Below are positions 34,863 through 44,830 of a DNA stretch of 64,000 nt, one piece after another; the first letter of the stretch is position 1, and each line of letters opens with the position of its first letter. The notes beneath the pieces are model-generated. The model saw only the letters and a list, made by a program, of their open reading frames with translations, ran no database searches and had not been told where the DNA came from. A program made the translations under genes and the position numbers. This DNA is from Streptomyces sp. NBRC 109706 (GTDB taxonomy: Bacteria; Actinomycetota; Actinomycetes; Streptomycetales; Streptomycetaceae). The DNA lies in the NCBI RefSeq assembly GCF_000974485.1, contig NZ_BBOM01000015.1:56635-120634 (forward strand), read 5' to 3'.

Positions 34863-34925
34863 ATGAACGCGCCCATGAACGCGCCCATGAACAGCCCAGG
34901 ACAAACGGGAGTTCAGGAACTATGA
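34863..34925 (+). CDS. Putative 20-aa leader peptide with stop overlapping the PKS start
   Basis: Three 12-nt units with consensus CATGAACGCGCC give the peptide start MNAPMNAPMNSP. The frame ends in TGA that overlaps the PKS ATG in the form ATGA. This geometry allows termination-reinitiation coupling. No clear Shine-Dalgarno precedes 34863, so translation is unproven. Confidence 0.3.
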   Translation: MNAPMNAPMNSPGQTGVQEL

Positions 34926-37900
34926 CCGTCCAGAAGTCGAAGGCGTCGGCCGAGTCCGCGCGCTCCGGAGCCAGCCATCTCCCCGGTGCGCCAGCGCCGC
35001 GTGGCAGTGACCCCATCGCGGTGGTCGGCCTCGCCTGCCGGCTGCCGGGGGCCCCCACCCCCGCCGACTTCTGGCGCCTGCTGCGGGCCGGCGACAACGC
35101 CGTGCGTCCGCTGCCCGACAGCCGACGCCGCGCCCCGGGCGGCGATCCCACGGGCGACCCCACGGGCGGGGCACCCGCCGGCTATCTGGACCGGGTCGAC
35201 ACCTTCGACGCGGCGTTCTTCGGCATCGCCCCCCGCGAGGCCCGGGCCATGGACCCCCAGCAGCGGCTGATGCTGGAGCTGGCCTGGGAGGCGTTGGAGC
35301 ACGCCGGCATCGTGCCGGGCACCCTACGGGACAGCCGCACCGCCGTGTTCGCCTCCACGATGTGGGACGACTACGCCGAACTGGCCACCGCCGGCGGCGC
35401 CGACCACCTCGGCGCCTACAGCTTCGCCGGCACCCGCCGCACCATGCTGGCCAACCGCGTCTCCTATCTGCTGGGCCTCAACGGGCCCAGCCTCACCGTC
35501 GATTCGGGCCAGTCGTCCTCCCTGGTGGCGGTGCATCTGGCGTGCGAGAGCCTGCGCCGGGGCGAGGCGACGGCCGCCCTGGTGGGCGGCGTCAACCTGA
35601 TCCTCGGCGAGGGCTCAGCGGCCACCTCGGCCAGCCTGGGCGCGCTCTCCCGCAGCGGGAACTGCCATACGTTCGACGCGCGCGCCGACGGCTATGTCAG
35701 GGGCGAGGGCGGCGCGGTGCTGCTGCTCAAGCCGCTGGCCCTGGCCCTGGCCGACGGGGACCGGGTGCACGGCGTGATCCGCGGCAGCGCCGTCAACAAC
35801 GACGGGGGCGGCGACAGCCTGGGCACACCGCGCGGCGCGGCGCAGGAGGAGGTGGTGCGGCTCGCCCACGAGCGCGCCGCGACCGGAGCCGAGCAGATCG
35901 GCTATGTCGAACTGCACGGCACCGGCACCCCCGTTGGCGACCCGATCGAGGCCGCCGCCCTGGGCGCGGCCCTGGGCAGGGCGCGCCCGGCGGACGAGCC
36001 GCTGCGCGTCGGTTCGGTGAAGACCAATATCGGCCATCTGGAGAGCGCGGCGGGCATCGTCAGCCTGCTCAAGGTGGTGCTCAGCATCACCGGCGGCGCG
36101 CTGCCGCCGAGCCTCAACTACGCCGAGCCCAACCCGGACATCCCGCTGGACCGGCTCAATCTGCGGGTGCAGGCCGAGCTGGGCCCCTGGCCGGGGGACG
36201 GCGCTGAGCCGCCGCTGGCCGGCGTCTCCTCGTTCGGGCTGGGCGGCACCAACTGCCACGTGGTGGTGGGCGGGTTCACGCCGACCGATGAGCCCGTCGA
36301 TGACGCCGCCGGGTCTGCCGGTTCGCCGGGGTCCGGGGTGGTGATGTGGCCGTTGTCGGGTGCGTCACCGGAGGCATTGGCCGCGCAGGCCGAACAGTTG
36401 GCGGCCGTGGTGGAAGCGGACGAGGACGCGCCGTTGACCGATCTGGGCGCGGCACTGGCCACCACCAGAACCGCGTTCCGCCACCGCGCCGTCGTCCTGG
36501 CCACCGACCGCCAGGAACTCCTCACCGAACTCACCGCCCTCGCCACACACCAACCCCCCAACCGCGCCATCCAGGGCACCACCATCCCCGACACCGACCA
36601 GGGACCCGTCTTCGTCTTCCCAGGGCAAGGCTCCCAATGGACCGGCATGGGACTCCAACTCGCCCAACAACACCCGGTGTTCGCCAAAGCACTCGACGAC
36701 TGCCAAGACGCCCTCGCCCCCCACATCGACTGGAACCTCCACCAAGCACTCGCCTCCCCCGAACAACTCCAACGCGTCGACATCGTCCAACCCGCCCTCT
36801 GGGCCGTCATGATCTCCCTCGCCCGCCTCTGGCAACACCACGGCATCACCCCCACCGCCGTCATCGGCCACTCCCAAGGCGAAATAGCCGCCGCCCACAT
36901 CGCCGGCGCCCTCACCCTCCACGACGCCGCCACCATCGTCGCCCTCCGCTCCCAACTCATCCACCAACACCTCGCCGGCCACGGCGCCATGGCCTCCCTC
37001 AACCTCGACCCCACCACCACCCAACAACTCCTCACCCCCCACCACCCCCACCTCACCATCGCCACCACCAACAGCCCCCACACCACCGTCATCGCCGGAG
37101 ACACCCACCACCTCAACACCCTCACCACCCACTGCGAACAACACAACATCCGCATCCGCCGCATCCCCGTCGACTACGCCTCCCACTCCCCCCACGTCCA
37201 ACCCCTCCACCCCCACCTCACCCAAGCCCTCCAACACATCACACCCCAACCCACCCACACCCCCATCATCTCCACCGTCACCGGACACCCCCTCAACGGA
37301 CCAGAACTCACCCCCGAATACTGGTACCAAAACCTCCGCAACCCCGTCCTCTTCACCGAGGCCACGGAGGCGCTGCTCGCCCGGGGCCATGGTGTCTTCC
37401 TGGAGATGAGCCCCCATCCGGTGCTGGCCGGCAGCGTGGCCGAAACCGCCGAGGCCGCCGAGAACGCTCAGGTGCGGGCGCTCGGCACGCTGCGCCGCGA
37501 CGACGGCGGCGACGACCGGTTCCTCGCCTCGTTGGCGCAGGCGTGGGCCAGCGGGGTCGGGATCGACTGGGACCGGCTCCACCCGGGCTTCGACGGCCGC
37601 CGCGTCGAGCTGCCCACCTACCCGTTCCAGCGCGAGAGTCACTGGCTGGACACCACCGCAGGGCCTCGCCGACGGCCCGCAGCCGTCGACGAGCCGGCCG
37701 ACGAGCCGGTGCTCGCCCCGACCGGCGCGCCGACCGTTCCCGGGCTCGCCGGACAGAACGCGGCCGGCCAACGCGAGGTCCTGACCGATCTGGTGCGCCG
37801 GCACGCGGCGGCCGTCCTCGGGCATCCGAACGTCGAACGGGTCGAGCGGACCGTTCCGTTCAAGGAGGCGGGCTTCGACTCGCATATGTCGGTGGAGCTG

Positions 37901-40900
37901 CGCGACCGGCTCAACACGGCCACCGGGCTGCGGCTGCCGTCCGGGGTGCTCTTCTCGCACCCCACGCCGGCGGCGCTCGCCGAGCGGCTGCGGCAGGACC
38001 TGGGCATGGCCGGCGACGAAGCACCGGCCGGGCGTCACGTCAGGGGCCGGAGCGCGCCGGGACGCGCCGACGAGCCGATCGCCGTCGTCGGCATGGCCTG
38101 CCGGTTCCCCGGCGGCGTGGCCAGCCCCGAGGACCTGTGGCGGCTGGTCGCCGAAGGCCGGGACGCCATCGGCGACTTCCCCACCGACCGTGGCTGGGAT
38201 CTGGACGCGCTCTACGACCCCGATCCGGAGGCCGTCGGCTCCTCCTACACCAGGAAGGGCGGCTTCCTCGAAGGCGTCGCGGACTTCGACGCGGCGTTCT
38301 TCGGCATCTCGCCCCGCGAGGCGCAGACCATGGACCCCCAGCAGCGGCTGCTGCTGGAGACCTCCTGGGAGGCGATCGAACGCGCCGGGATCGCGCCGTC
38401 GGCGCTGCGCGGCACCGGCACCGGCGTGTTCGCCGGCGCCATGGCGCAGGAATACGGGGCGCCGCTGCACCAGGCCCCCGAGGGCTTCGAGGGGCAGCTG
38501 CTGACCGGCGGCGCGGCGAGCGTGCTGTCCGGCCGGGTCGCCTATGTGCTGGGCCTCAACGGGCCGGCCATCACGGTGGACACCGCGTGTTCCTCGTCCC
38601 TGGTGTCGGTGCATCTGGCGGCCCAGGCGCTGCGGCAGGGCGAGTGCTCGATGGCGCTGGCCGGCGGCGTCACGGTGATGCCGACGCCCGGGATGTTCCT
38701 GGAGTTCAGCCGCCAGCGCGGGCTGGCGGCCGACGGCCGGTGCAAGGCCTTCGGGGCTGGCGCCGACGGCACCGGCTGGGCGGAGGGCGTCGGCGTGCTG
38801 GTGCTGCAACGCCTGGACGAGGCGCGACGGGACGGCCGCCGGATCCTCGCGGTGCTGCGCGGTTCGGCGATCAACCAGGACGGTGCCAGCAACGGGCTCA
38901 CCGCGCCCAACGGCTCGTCGCAGGAGGAGGTCATCCGGCTGGCGCTGGGCGCCGCCGGGCTGGGGCCCGCCGATGTGGACGCGATGGAGGCGCATGGCAC
39001 CGGCACCACGCTGGGCGACCCGATCGAGGCCACCGCGCTGCTGGCCACCTACGGGCAGGGCCGGGACGCCGATGACCCGCTCTTCCTCGGGTCGTTGAAG
39101 TCCAATATCGGCCATGCCCAGGCGGCGGCTGGCGTCGGCGGCCTGATCAAGATGATCATGGCGATGCGGGCGGGAACGCTGCCGAGGACGCTGCACGCGG
39201 AGCAGCCGTCACCCCATGTGGACTGGTCGTCGGGCGCGCTGTCGCTGCTGGTGGAGTCTCGGCCGTGGCCCGAGCGCGACCGGCCGCGTCGCGCCGCCGT
39301 CTCCTCGTTCGGGATCAGTGGCACCAACGCCCATGTGATCCTTGAGGCCGCGCCCGAACCCGTCGAGGAGCCGGTGGCTTCTCCGGGGTCCGGGGTGGTG
39401 GTGTGGCCGTTGTCGGGGGCGTCACCGGAGGCACTGGCCGCGCAGGCCGAACAGTTGGCGGCCGTGGTGGAAGCGGACGAGGACGCGCCGTTGACCGATC
39501 TGGGCGCGGCACTGGCCACCACCAGAACCGCGTTCCGCCACCGCGCCGTCGTCCTGGCCACCGACCGCCAGGAACTCCTCACCGAACTCACCGCCCTCGC
39601 CACACACCAACCCCCCAACCGCGCCATCCAAGGCACCACCACCCCCGACACCGACCAGGGACCCGTCTTCGTCTTCCCAGGACAAGGCTCCCAATGGACC
39701 GGCATGGGACTCCAACTCGCCCAACAACACCCGGTGTTCGCCAAAGCACTCGACGACTGCCAAGACGCCCTCGCCCCCCACATCGACTGGAACCTCCACC
39801 AAGCACTCGCCTCCCCCGAACAACTCCAACGCGTCGACATCGTCCAACCCGCCCTCTGGGCCGTCATGATCTCCCTCGCCCGCCTCTGGCAACACCACGG
39901 CATCACCCCCACCGCCGTCATCGGCCACTCCCAAGGCGAAATAGCCGCCGCCCACATCGCCGGCGCCCTCACCCTCCACGACGCCGCCACCATCGTCGCC
40001 CTCCGCTCCCAACTCATCCACCAACACCTCGCCGGCCACGGCGCCATGGCCTCCCTCAACCTCGACCCCACCACCACCCAACAACTCCTCACCCCCCACC
40101 ACCCCCACCTCACCATCGCCACCACCAACAGCCCCCACACCACCGTCATCGCCGGCGACACCCACCACCTCAACACCCTCACCACCCACTGCGAACAACA
40201 CAACATCCGCATCCGCCGCATCCCCGTCGACTACGCCTCCCACTCCCCCCACGTCCAACCCCTCCACCCCCACCTCACCCAAGCCCTCCAACACATCACA
40301 CCCCAACCCACCCACACCCCCATCATCTCCACCGTCACCGGACACCCCCTCAACGGACCAGAACTCACCCCCGAATACTGGTACCAAAACCTCCGCAACC
40401 CCGTCCTCTTCACCGACGCGGTCAGCACCCTGATCGACCAGGGGCACCGACTGTTCGTGGAGGCCAGCGCCCACCCGGTGCTGGCGATGGCGATCACCGA
40501 GATCGCCGAGGCCGCCGAGGCCACCGAGAACGCCGAAAACGCTCAGGTGCGGGCCCTCGGCACACTGCGCCGCGACGACGGCGGCGACGACCGGTTCCTC
40601 GCCTCCCTCGCCGAGGTGCATGTGCACGGGGGCGCGGTCGACTGGTCCGCGGTCCATCCGCAGGCGCGCCCGGTGGATCTGCCGACCTACCCGTTCCAGC
40701 GGCAGCGCTACTGGATGACGGCCCCGGTCGCGGGCGCGGAGAAGCGGGACCATCCGCTGGCCGAGACGGTGGTGCCGCTCGCCGACGGGGACGGGGCGCT
40801 GCTGGTGGCCACCCTGTCGCGCGCCACCTCGCCCTGGCTGGTCGACCACGCGGTGGAGGGAACGGTGCTGCTGCCCGGCACCGCGTTCGTCGAACTCGCC

Positions 40901-43900
40901 CTGCGCGCCGGGGAGTCGGCGGGCTGCGCACGGCTCGAAGAGCTGACGCTGCAGGCGCCGCTGCGGCTGCCGGAGCGTGGCGCGGTGCGGCTGCGGTTGG
41001 TGGTGGCCGCCGCCGAGGATCCGGCGGCGGCCGAGCGCAGGCACAGCTTCACCGCGCACTCCCGGGCGGCCGACGCGGCCGACGACGAGCCCTGGCTCCC
41101 GCACGCCTCCGGGGTGCTGACCACCCGCGAGGCGCCGGAGCCGGCGGCCGACGCGGGGGCCTGGCCGCCGGCCGGCGCCGAGCCGGTCGACATCGCCGAG
41201 CTGTATCCACGGCTCGCCGCCCTGGGCTACGAGTACGGCCCGGCGTTCCGTGGGGTCAGGGCGGCCTGGCGGCGCGGCGACGAGGTGTTCACCGAGGTCG
41301 CGCTCGGCCAGGACCAGCAGGCGGAGGCGGCCCGGCACGGGGTGCACCCGGCGTTGCTGGACGCGGCCCTGCACGGCGCGCTGTTGGGCGCGTTGGACGG
41401 GAACGGGGCCGGGTTGGCGCTGCCGTTCGCGTTCTCCGGCGTCACCCTCCATGCCGCCGGGGCCACCGGCGCGCGGGTGACGATCACCCCCGGCGGCGGG
41501 GACACCTTCGCGGTGACGCTGGCCGACGGCTCGGGCCGGGCCACCGCCGTCATCGAGTCGCTGGAGATGCGCAGCGCCAGGACCGGCGCCGTCGAGGCCC
41601 CGGCGGACGGGCTCTACCGGGTCGACTGGGTGTCCACGGGCGAGGTCGAATCGCCGCCGGCCGGGGCGAGTTGGCAGCTGCTGGACGATGCCGACCCGGA
41701 TCTGACCGCGCTGCCGACCCCGCCGCCCGCCACCGTGGTGATGCCGGTGCGGCCGGGGCGCGAGGTCACCACGGCGGTGAACGGTGCCCTGACGCTGCTG
41801 CGGGAGTGGCTGGCGGACGAGCGCCTGACCGGCTCCCGGCTGGTCTTCGCCCTCACCGGGGACCTTCCGGAACAGGCCGCCGTCGGCGGGCTGGTGCGCA
41901 GCGCGCAGAACGAGCACCCGGGGCGGTTCACCCTGGTGCACGCGGTGTCCGACCCGGGCTTTGTCTCCAGCGTCGCCGTCGCGGCCACCGATGAGCCGGA
42001 GATCCGGGTCAACGGGCGGCAGGCGGCGGTGCCCCGGCTGGCCAGGGCGACCAGGCGTCGGCTGGCGCTGCCCGACGGTCCCTGGCGTCTTGGGGTCGCC
42101 GAGGGCGGCGGTGGCGCCGACGCCGTGGTGGCGCGGCCGTCATCGCGGGCCGAGGCGCCTCTGGCGGCCGGCGAGGTGCGGATCGAGATGGGCGCCGCCG
42201 GGCTCAACTTCCGTGATCTGGTAGTGGCGTTGGGCATGGTGCCCGGGCTGGACGGGGTGGGCGTCGAGGGCGCGGGCACCGTCGTCGAGGTCGGCGCCGA
42301 TGTGACGGAGCCACGTGTCGGGGACCGGGTGATGGGCCTGCTGCCCGAGGCGATGGCGCCGGTGGTGGTCGCCGACGCCCGCACCGTGACCCGGATACCG
42401 GAGGGCTGGACCTTCGAACGGGCGGCCTCGGTGCCGGTCACCTATCTGACGGTATGGCGGGGGCTGGTCGATCTGGCGGGCCTCACCCGCGGTGACCGGA
42501 TCCTGATCCACGCCGCCACCGGCGGCCTCGGGCTGGCCGCGCTGCGGGTGGCCCGCCAGCTGGGCGCCGAGGTCTTCGCCACCGCCAGCCCGGCCAAGCA
42601 GCATCTGCTGCGTGAACTCGGCCTGGACGAGGGCCATATCGCCAGCAGCCGCGACCTGGGCTTCCGCGACCGGTTCCTCGCCACCACCGAGGGCGAGGGC
42701 GTCGATGTGGTGATGAACGTGCTCAGCGGCGAGTTCACCGACGCCTCGCTCGAACTGCTGCCCAGGGGTGGCCGGTTCGTGGAGATGGGCAAGACCGATG
42801 TGCGGGATCCCGAGGCGGTCGCGGCCCGTTATCCGGGCGTCGACTACCGGTACTTCGATCTGATGTCGGAGGGCCCGGACGAGATCGCGGCCGCGCTGCG
42901 CCAGCTGGATCCCGGCTTCGCCGACGGCAGCTTCGCCGCCCCGCCCATCACCAGCTGGCCGATCGGGTGCGCGCCCGAGGCGTTCGACACGATGCGCGCC
43001 GCCACCCACCTGGGCAAGCTGGTGCTGACCCACCGCCGGCCCTGGCGCCCGGACCGCACGGTGCTGATCACCGGCGGAACGGGGACGCTCGGCGCGCTGC
43101 TGGCCCGCCATCTGGTCACCGAACACGGCATCCGGCACCTGCTGTTGACCAGCCGGCGCGGCCCGGCGGCCGAGGGCGCCGGGGAACTCGTCGACGAGCT
43201 GTCCGAGTTGGGCGCCGAGGCCCGGGTGGTGGCCTGCGATGTCGGTGACCGGGCGGCGCTGACCGCGCTGTTGGCCGACGTTCCCGAGGACCGGCCGCTG
43301 GGCGCGGTGATCCATGCGGCGGGGCTGCTCGACGATGCCACCGTCGAGGCCATGACCGGCGAGCAGGTGGCTCGGGTGCTGCGGGCCAAAACCGGGGCGG
43401 CCACGCTGCTGGACGAGTTGACCGAAGGACTCGACCTGTACGCGTTTGTCCTCTACTCGTCCGTGGCCGGGGTGCTCGGCACCGCGGGGCAGGCCAACTA
43501 CGCCGCCGCCAACGCCGCGTTGGACGCCCTGGCGCGTGACCGGCACCGGCGTGGACTGCCGGCCGTCTCGCTGGCCTGGGGCCTGTGGGAGCAGGCCAGC
43601 GGCATGACGGGACATCTGGACGACCAGGATGTGGGGCGGCTCTCCCGCACCGGCGTCGCGCCGTTGGAGGCCAAGGAGGGGCTGGCGCTCCTGGACCGGG
43701 CGCTGACCGACGGCGGGGCCGGTCTGGTGGCGGCCAGGCTGGATCCGGCCGGGCTGCGCGAGCAGGCGGCGGCCGGTCAACTCCCGTCCGTGCTCCGGGG
43801 CTTGGTCGGCACGGTCCGGCGGCGGGTGGCCCAGGCGGCGCCCGGGTCCGGCGCCGGCGAGGCGGGGCTGGCGGAGCGGCTCGCCGACGCGCCGCCGGCG

Positions 43901-44383
43901 GAGCGCCAGCGGGTCCTGCTTGACCTGGTGCGCTCGCATGCCGCCGCCGTGCTCCGGCACGGCACCGCCGAGGACATCGAGCCGGGCCGGCCGTTCCGGG
44001 AGGTGGGCTTCGACTCGCTGACCGCCGTCGAACTGCGCAACCGGGTCAACGCCGCCACCGGCCTGAAGCTGCCCAGCACGGTGGTCTTCCGCCATCCGAC
44101 GCCGACCCAGCTCGTGGAGCGCCTGATCGCCGATCTGCTGCCGGAGCGGCGGGTCACCGTCGGCTCCGTGGTGGACGATATCGAGCGGCTGCGCGCCGCC
44201 CTGGCCGGGCTCGCGGCCGAGCCGGCCGAACGGGCCTCCGTCGCCGAGCGGTTGCGCGAAGTGCTGGTGGAGCTGGCGGGCCCAGAGGCCGGGGGCGCGC
44301 CGGTGGCCAGGGACGAGGAGGTCGCCTCGGCGACGGACGACGAGATGTTCGCGCTGATCGACCGGGAGTTGGGGATCGACTGA
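34922..44383 (+). CDS. Chain-initiating type I PKS: KSQ-ATmm-ACP loading module + KS-ATmm-DH-ER-KR-ACP (3153 aa)
   Basis: There is no N-terminal docking coil, as expected for a first protein. The loading KS has Gln197 in place of Cys (VDSGQSSSL), the KSQ decarboxylase signature. Its AT has GHSQGE about 649 and YASHS about 751 (methylmalonyl), giving a propionyl starter; ACP Ser about 987 (GFDSHMSVELR). Module one: KS Cys about 1222; AT GHSQGE about 1668 and YASHS about 1770; DH His about 1976 in intact HAVEGTVLLP and Asp about 2146; ER LNFRDL about 2427 with Val in LGMV and NADPH loop about 2530; KR GGTGTLG about 2717 with LDD (B-type) and Tyr about 2859; ACP Ser about 3031. The C-terminal docking tail SATDDEMFALID resembles those of the minus-strand proteins. 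The predicted product on the second ACP is 2-methylpentanoyl. Both AT domains are encoded by near-identical DNA. The start ATG has GGGAG 10 nt upstream and overlaps a short leader frame. Confidence 0.97.
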   Translation: MTVQKSKASAESARSGASHLPGAPAPRGSDPIAVVGLACRLPGAPTPADFWRLLRAGDNAVRPLPDSRRRAPGGDPTGDPTGGAPAGYLDRVDTFDAAFFGIAPREARAMDPQQRLMLELAWEALEHAGIVPGTLRDSRTAVFASTMWDDYAELATAGGADHLGAYSFAGTRRTMLANRVSYLLGLNGPSLTVDSGQSSSLVAVHLACESLRRGEATAALVGGVNLILGEGSAATSASLGALSRSGNCHTFDARADGYVRGEGGAVLLLKPLALALADGDRVHGVIRGSAVNNDGGGDSLGTPRGAAQEEVVRLAHERAATGAEQIGYVELHGTGTPVGDPIEAAALGAALGRARPADEPLRVGSVKTNIGHLESAAGIVSLLKVVLSITGGALPPSLNYAEPNPDIPLDRLNLRVQAELGPWPGDGAEPPLAGVSSFGLGGTNCHVVVGGFTPTDEPVDDAAGSAGSPGSGVVMWPLSGASPEALAAQAEQLAAVVEADEDAPLTDLGAALATTRTAFRHRAVVLATDRQELLTELTALATHQPPNRAIQGTTIPDTDQGPVFVFPGQGSQWTGMGLQLAQQHPVFAKALDDCQDALAPHIDWNLHQALASPEQLQRVDIVQPALWAVMISLARLWQHHGITPTAVIGHSQGEIAAAHIAGALTLHDAATIVALRSQLIHQHLAGHGAMASLNLDPTTTQQLLTPHHPHLTIATTNSPHTTVIAGDTHHLNTLTTHCEQHNIRIRRIPVDYASHSPHVQPLHPHLTQALQHITPQPTHTPIISTVTGHPLNGPELTPEYWYQNLRNPVLFTEATEALLARGHGVFLEMSPHPVLAGSVAETAEAAENAQVRALGTLRRDDGGDDRFLASLAQAWASGVGIDWDRLHPGFDGRRVELPTYPFQRESHWLDTTAGPRRRPAAVDEPADEPVLAPTGAPTVPGLAGQNAAGQREVLTDLVRRHAAAVLGHPNVERVERTVPFKEAGFDSHMSVELRDRLNTATGLRLPSGVLFSHPTPAALAERLRQDLGMAGDEAPAGRHVRGRSAPGRADEPIAVVGMACRFPGGVASPEDLWRLVAEGRDAIGDFPTDRGWDLDALYDPDPEAVGSSYTRKGGFLEGVADFDAAFFGISPREAQTMDPQQRLLLETSWEAIERAGIAPSALRGTGTGVFAGAMAQEYGAPLHQAPEGFEGQLLTGGAASVLSGRVAYVLGLNGPAITVDTACSSSLVSVHLAAQALRQGECSMALAGGVTVMPTPGMFLEFSRQRGLAADGRCKAFGAGADGTGWAEGVGVLVLQRLDEARRDGRRILAVLRGSAINQDGASNGLTAPNGSSQEEVIRLALGAAGLGPADVDAMEAHGTGTTLGDPIEATALLATYGQGRDADDPLFLGSLKSNIGHAQAAAGVGGLIKMIMAMRAGTLPRTLHAEQPSPHVDWSSGALSLLVESRPWPERDRPRRAAVSSFGISGTNAHVILEAAPEPVEEPVASPGSGVVVWPLSGASPEALAAQAEQLAAVVEADEDAPLTDLGAALATTRTAFRHRAVVLATDRQELLTELTALATHQPPNRAIQGTTTPDTDQGPVFVFPGQGSQWTGMGLQLAQQHPVFAKALDDCQDALAPHIDWNLHQALASPEQLQRVDIVQPALWAVMISLARLWQHHGITPTAVIGHSQGEIAAAHIAGALTLHDAATIVALRSQLIHQHLAGHGAMASLNLDPTTTQQLLTPHHPHLTIATTNSPHTTVIAGDTHHLNTLTTHCEQHNIRIRRIPVDYASHSPHVQPLHPHLTQALQHITPQPTHTPIISTVTGHPLNGPELTPEYWYQNLRNPVLFTDAVSTLIDQGHRLFVEASAHPVLAMAITEIAEAAEATENAENAQVRALGTLRRDDGGDDRFLASLAEVHVHGGAVDWSAVHPQARPVDLPTYPFQRQRYWMTAPVAGAEKRDHPLAETVVPLADGDGALLVATLSRATSPWLVDHAVEGTVLLPGTAFVELALRAGESAGCARLEELTLQAPLRLPERGAVRLRLVVAAAEDPAAAERRHSFTAHSRAADAADDEPWLPHASGVLTTREAPEPAADAGAWPPAGAEPVDIAELYPRLAALGYEYGPAFRGVRAAWRRGDEVFTEVALGQDQQAEAARHGVHPALLDAALHGALLGALDGNGAGLALPFAFSGVTLHAAGATGARVTITPGGGDTFAVTLADGSGRATAVIESLEMRSARTGAVEAPADGLYRVDWVSTGEVESPPAGASWQLLDDADPDLTALPTPPPATVVMPVRPGREVTTAVNGALTLLREWLADERLTGSRLVFALTGDLPEQAAVGGLVRSAQNEHPGRFTLVHAVSDPGFVSSVAVAATDEPEIRVNGRQAAVPRLARATRRRLALPDGPWRLGVAEGGGGADAVVARPSSRAEAPLAAGEVRIEMGAAGLNFRDLVVALGMVPGLDGVGVEGAGTVVEVGADVTEPRVGDRVMGLLPEAMAPVVVADARTVTRIPEGWTFERAASVPVTYLTVWRGLVDLAGLTRGDRILIHAATGGLGLAALRVARQLGAEVFATASPAKQHLLRELGLDEGHIASSRDLGFRDRFLATTEGEGVDVVMNVLSGEFTDASLELLPRGGRFVEMGKTDVRDPEAVAARYPGVDYRYFDLMSEGPDEIAAALRQLDPGFADGSFAAPPITSWPIGCAPEAFDTMRAATHLGKLVLTHRRPWRPDRTVLITGGTGTLGALLARHLVTEHGIRHLLLTSRRGPAAEGAGELVDELSELGAEARVVACDVGDRAALTALLADVPEDRPLGAVIHAAGLLDDATVEAMTGEQVARVLRAKTGAATLLDELTEGLDLYAFVLYSSVAGVLGTAGQANYAAANAALDALARDRHRRGLPAVSLAWGLWEQASGMTGHLDDQDVGRLSRTGVAPLEAKEGLALLDRALTDGGAGLVAARLDPAGLREQAAAGQLPSVLRGLVGTVRRRVAQAAPGSGAGEAGLAERLADAPPAERQRVLLDLVRSHAAAVLRHGTAEDIEPGRPFREVGFDSLTAVELRNRVNAATGLKLPSTVVFRHPTPTQLVERLIADLLPERRVTVGSVVDDIERLRAALAGLAAEPAERASVAERLREVLVELAGPEAGGAPVARDEEVASATDDEMFALIDRELGID
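36327..37359. repeat. 1.03-kb near-identical AT repeat, copy 1 (with skew patch)
   Basis: This segment lines up base for base with 39384-40416 (offset 3057, no indels) and I count only about seven to ten differences. It runs from the KS-AT linker to NPVLFT near the end of the AT and stops abruptly. From about 36480 the top strand is C/A-rich and G/T-poor, giving a His-, Thr- and Gln-rich protein. Confidence 0.9.
39384..40416. repeat. 1.03-kb near-identical AT repeat, copy 2 (with skew patch)
   Basis: This is the partner of 36327-37359 in the extension module of the same gene. The two modules therefore have practically the same AT and the same predicted methylmalonyl specificity. Confidence 0.9.
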
Positions 44384-44436
44384 CCTCCAGCGGCCCCGGC
44401 CCCCGGCCCGGCCGACCCCAGGCGTTCCCGGGGCCG

Positions 44437-44454
44437 CCCCCAGAATGTCTGGGG
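44437..44454 (+). terminator. Hairpin after the loading PKS gene
   Basis: CCCCAGA-ATG-TCTGGGG is a perfect 7-bp stem with a short loop, 54 nt after the PKS stop, inside a very G/C-rich stretch with further smaller repeats. Confidence 0.5.
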
Positions 44455-44830
44455 TGGGCCCCGGGGGAACCTCTGGGGTGCCGGGGGCGGCCGCCCGCCA
44501 CCCTGGGGGTGACGCCACGGTGGACGAGGAGGTGACGCCGGCCCAACGGGGTCGCGCCGCCGAGACATTATCCGTTCTTACCGCATGTGCGCATAATCGT
44601 CGTGGAAAGTCGGCGGGCTGGCACCACCCCGCCGACCATAGCTAGAGTCAGGGCAGGCAAGTATCGACCACTGACTGGGAAGTGGAGTTTTCAGGCACGC
44701 CGCATTGGAATTCCTTACATGATGTGCACAGAAGTGCGCGCCGCACTCCGCGGTTCCACTTCTGTCCGACCGGCCATCATGCGTTCCCATGCGGCGGAAA
44801 CCGAGCGTTACGGAATCCGGGGGAGTTGCC
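44455..44830 (+). promoter_or_regulatory. Upstream region of the second LAL regulator with two inverted repeats
   Basis: There is no supported gene in this stretch. It contains a perfect 9-bp inverted repeat, GTCGGCGGG (44609-44617) / CCCGCCGAC (44628-44636), and a second one, ACAGAAGTG (44728-44736) / CACTTCTGT (44757-44765). The CATAAT at about 44590 and TAGAGT at about 44642 are possible -10 elements. The repeats are candidate operators for the regulator or for other control proteins. Confidence 0.5.

Noticed and set aside
36365..39196. Minus-strand open frame opposite the loading PKS
   Set aside because: Antisense shadow; the Gly/Val/Glu-rich translation mirrors the C/A-rich skew patch and has no domain.
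44395..44560. Possible small gene between the loading PKS and the second LAL regulator
   Set aside because: The sequence is a string of G/C inverted repeats with no ribosome site; it is better read as terminator and control region.
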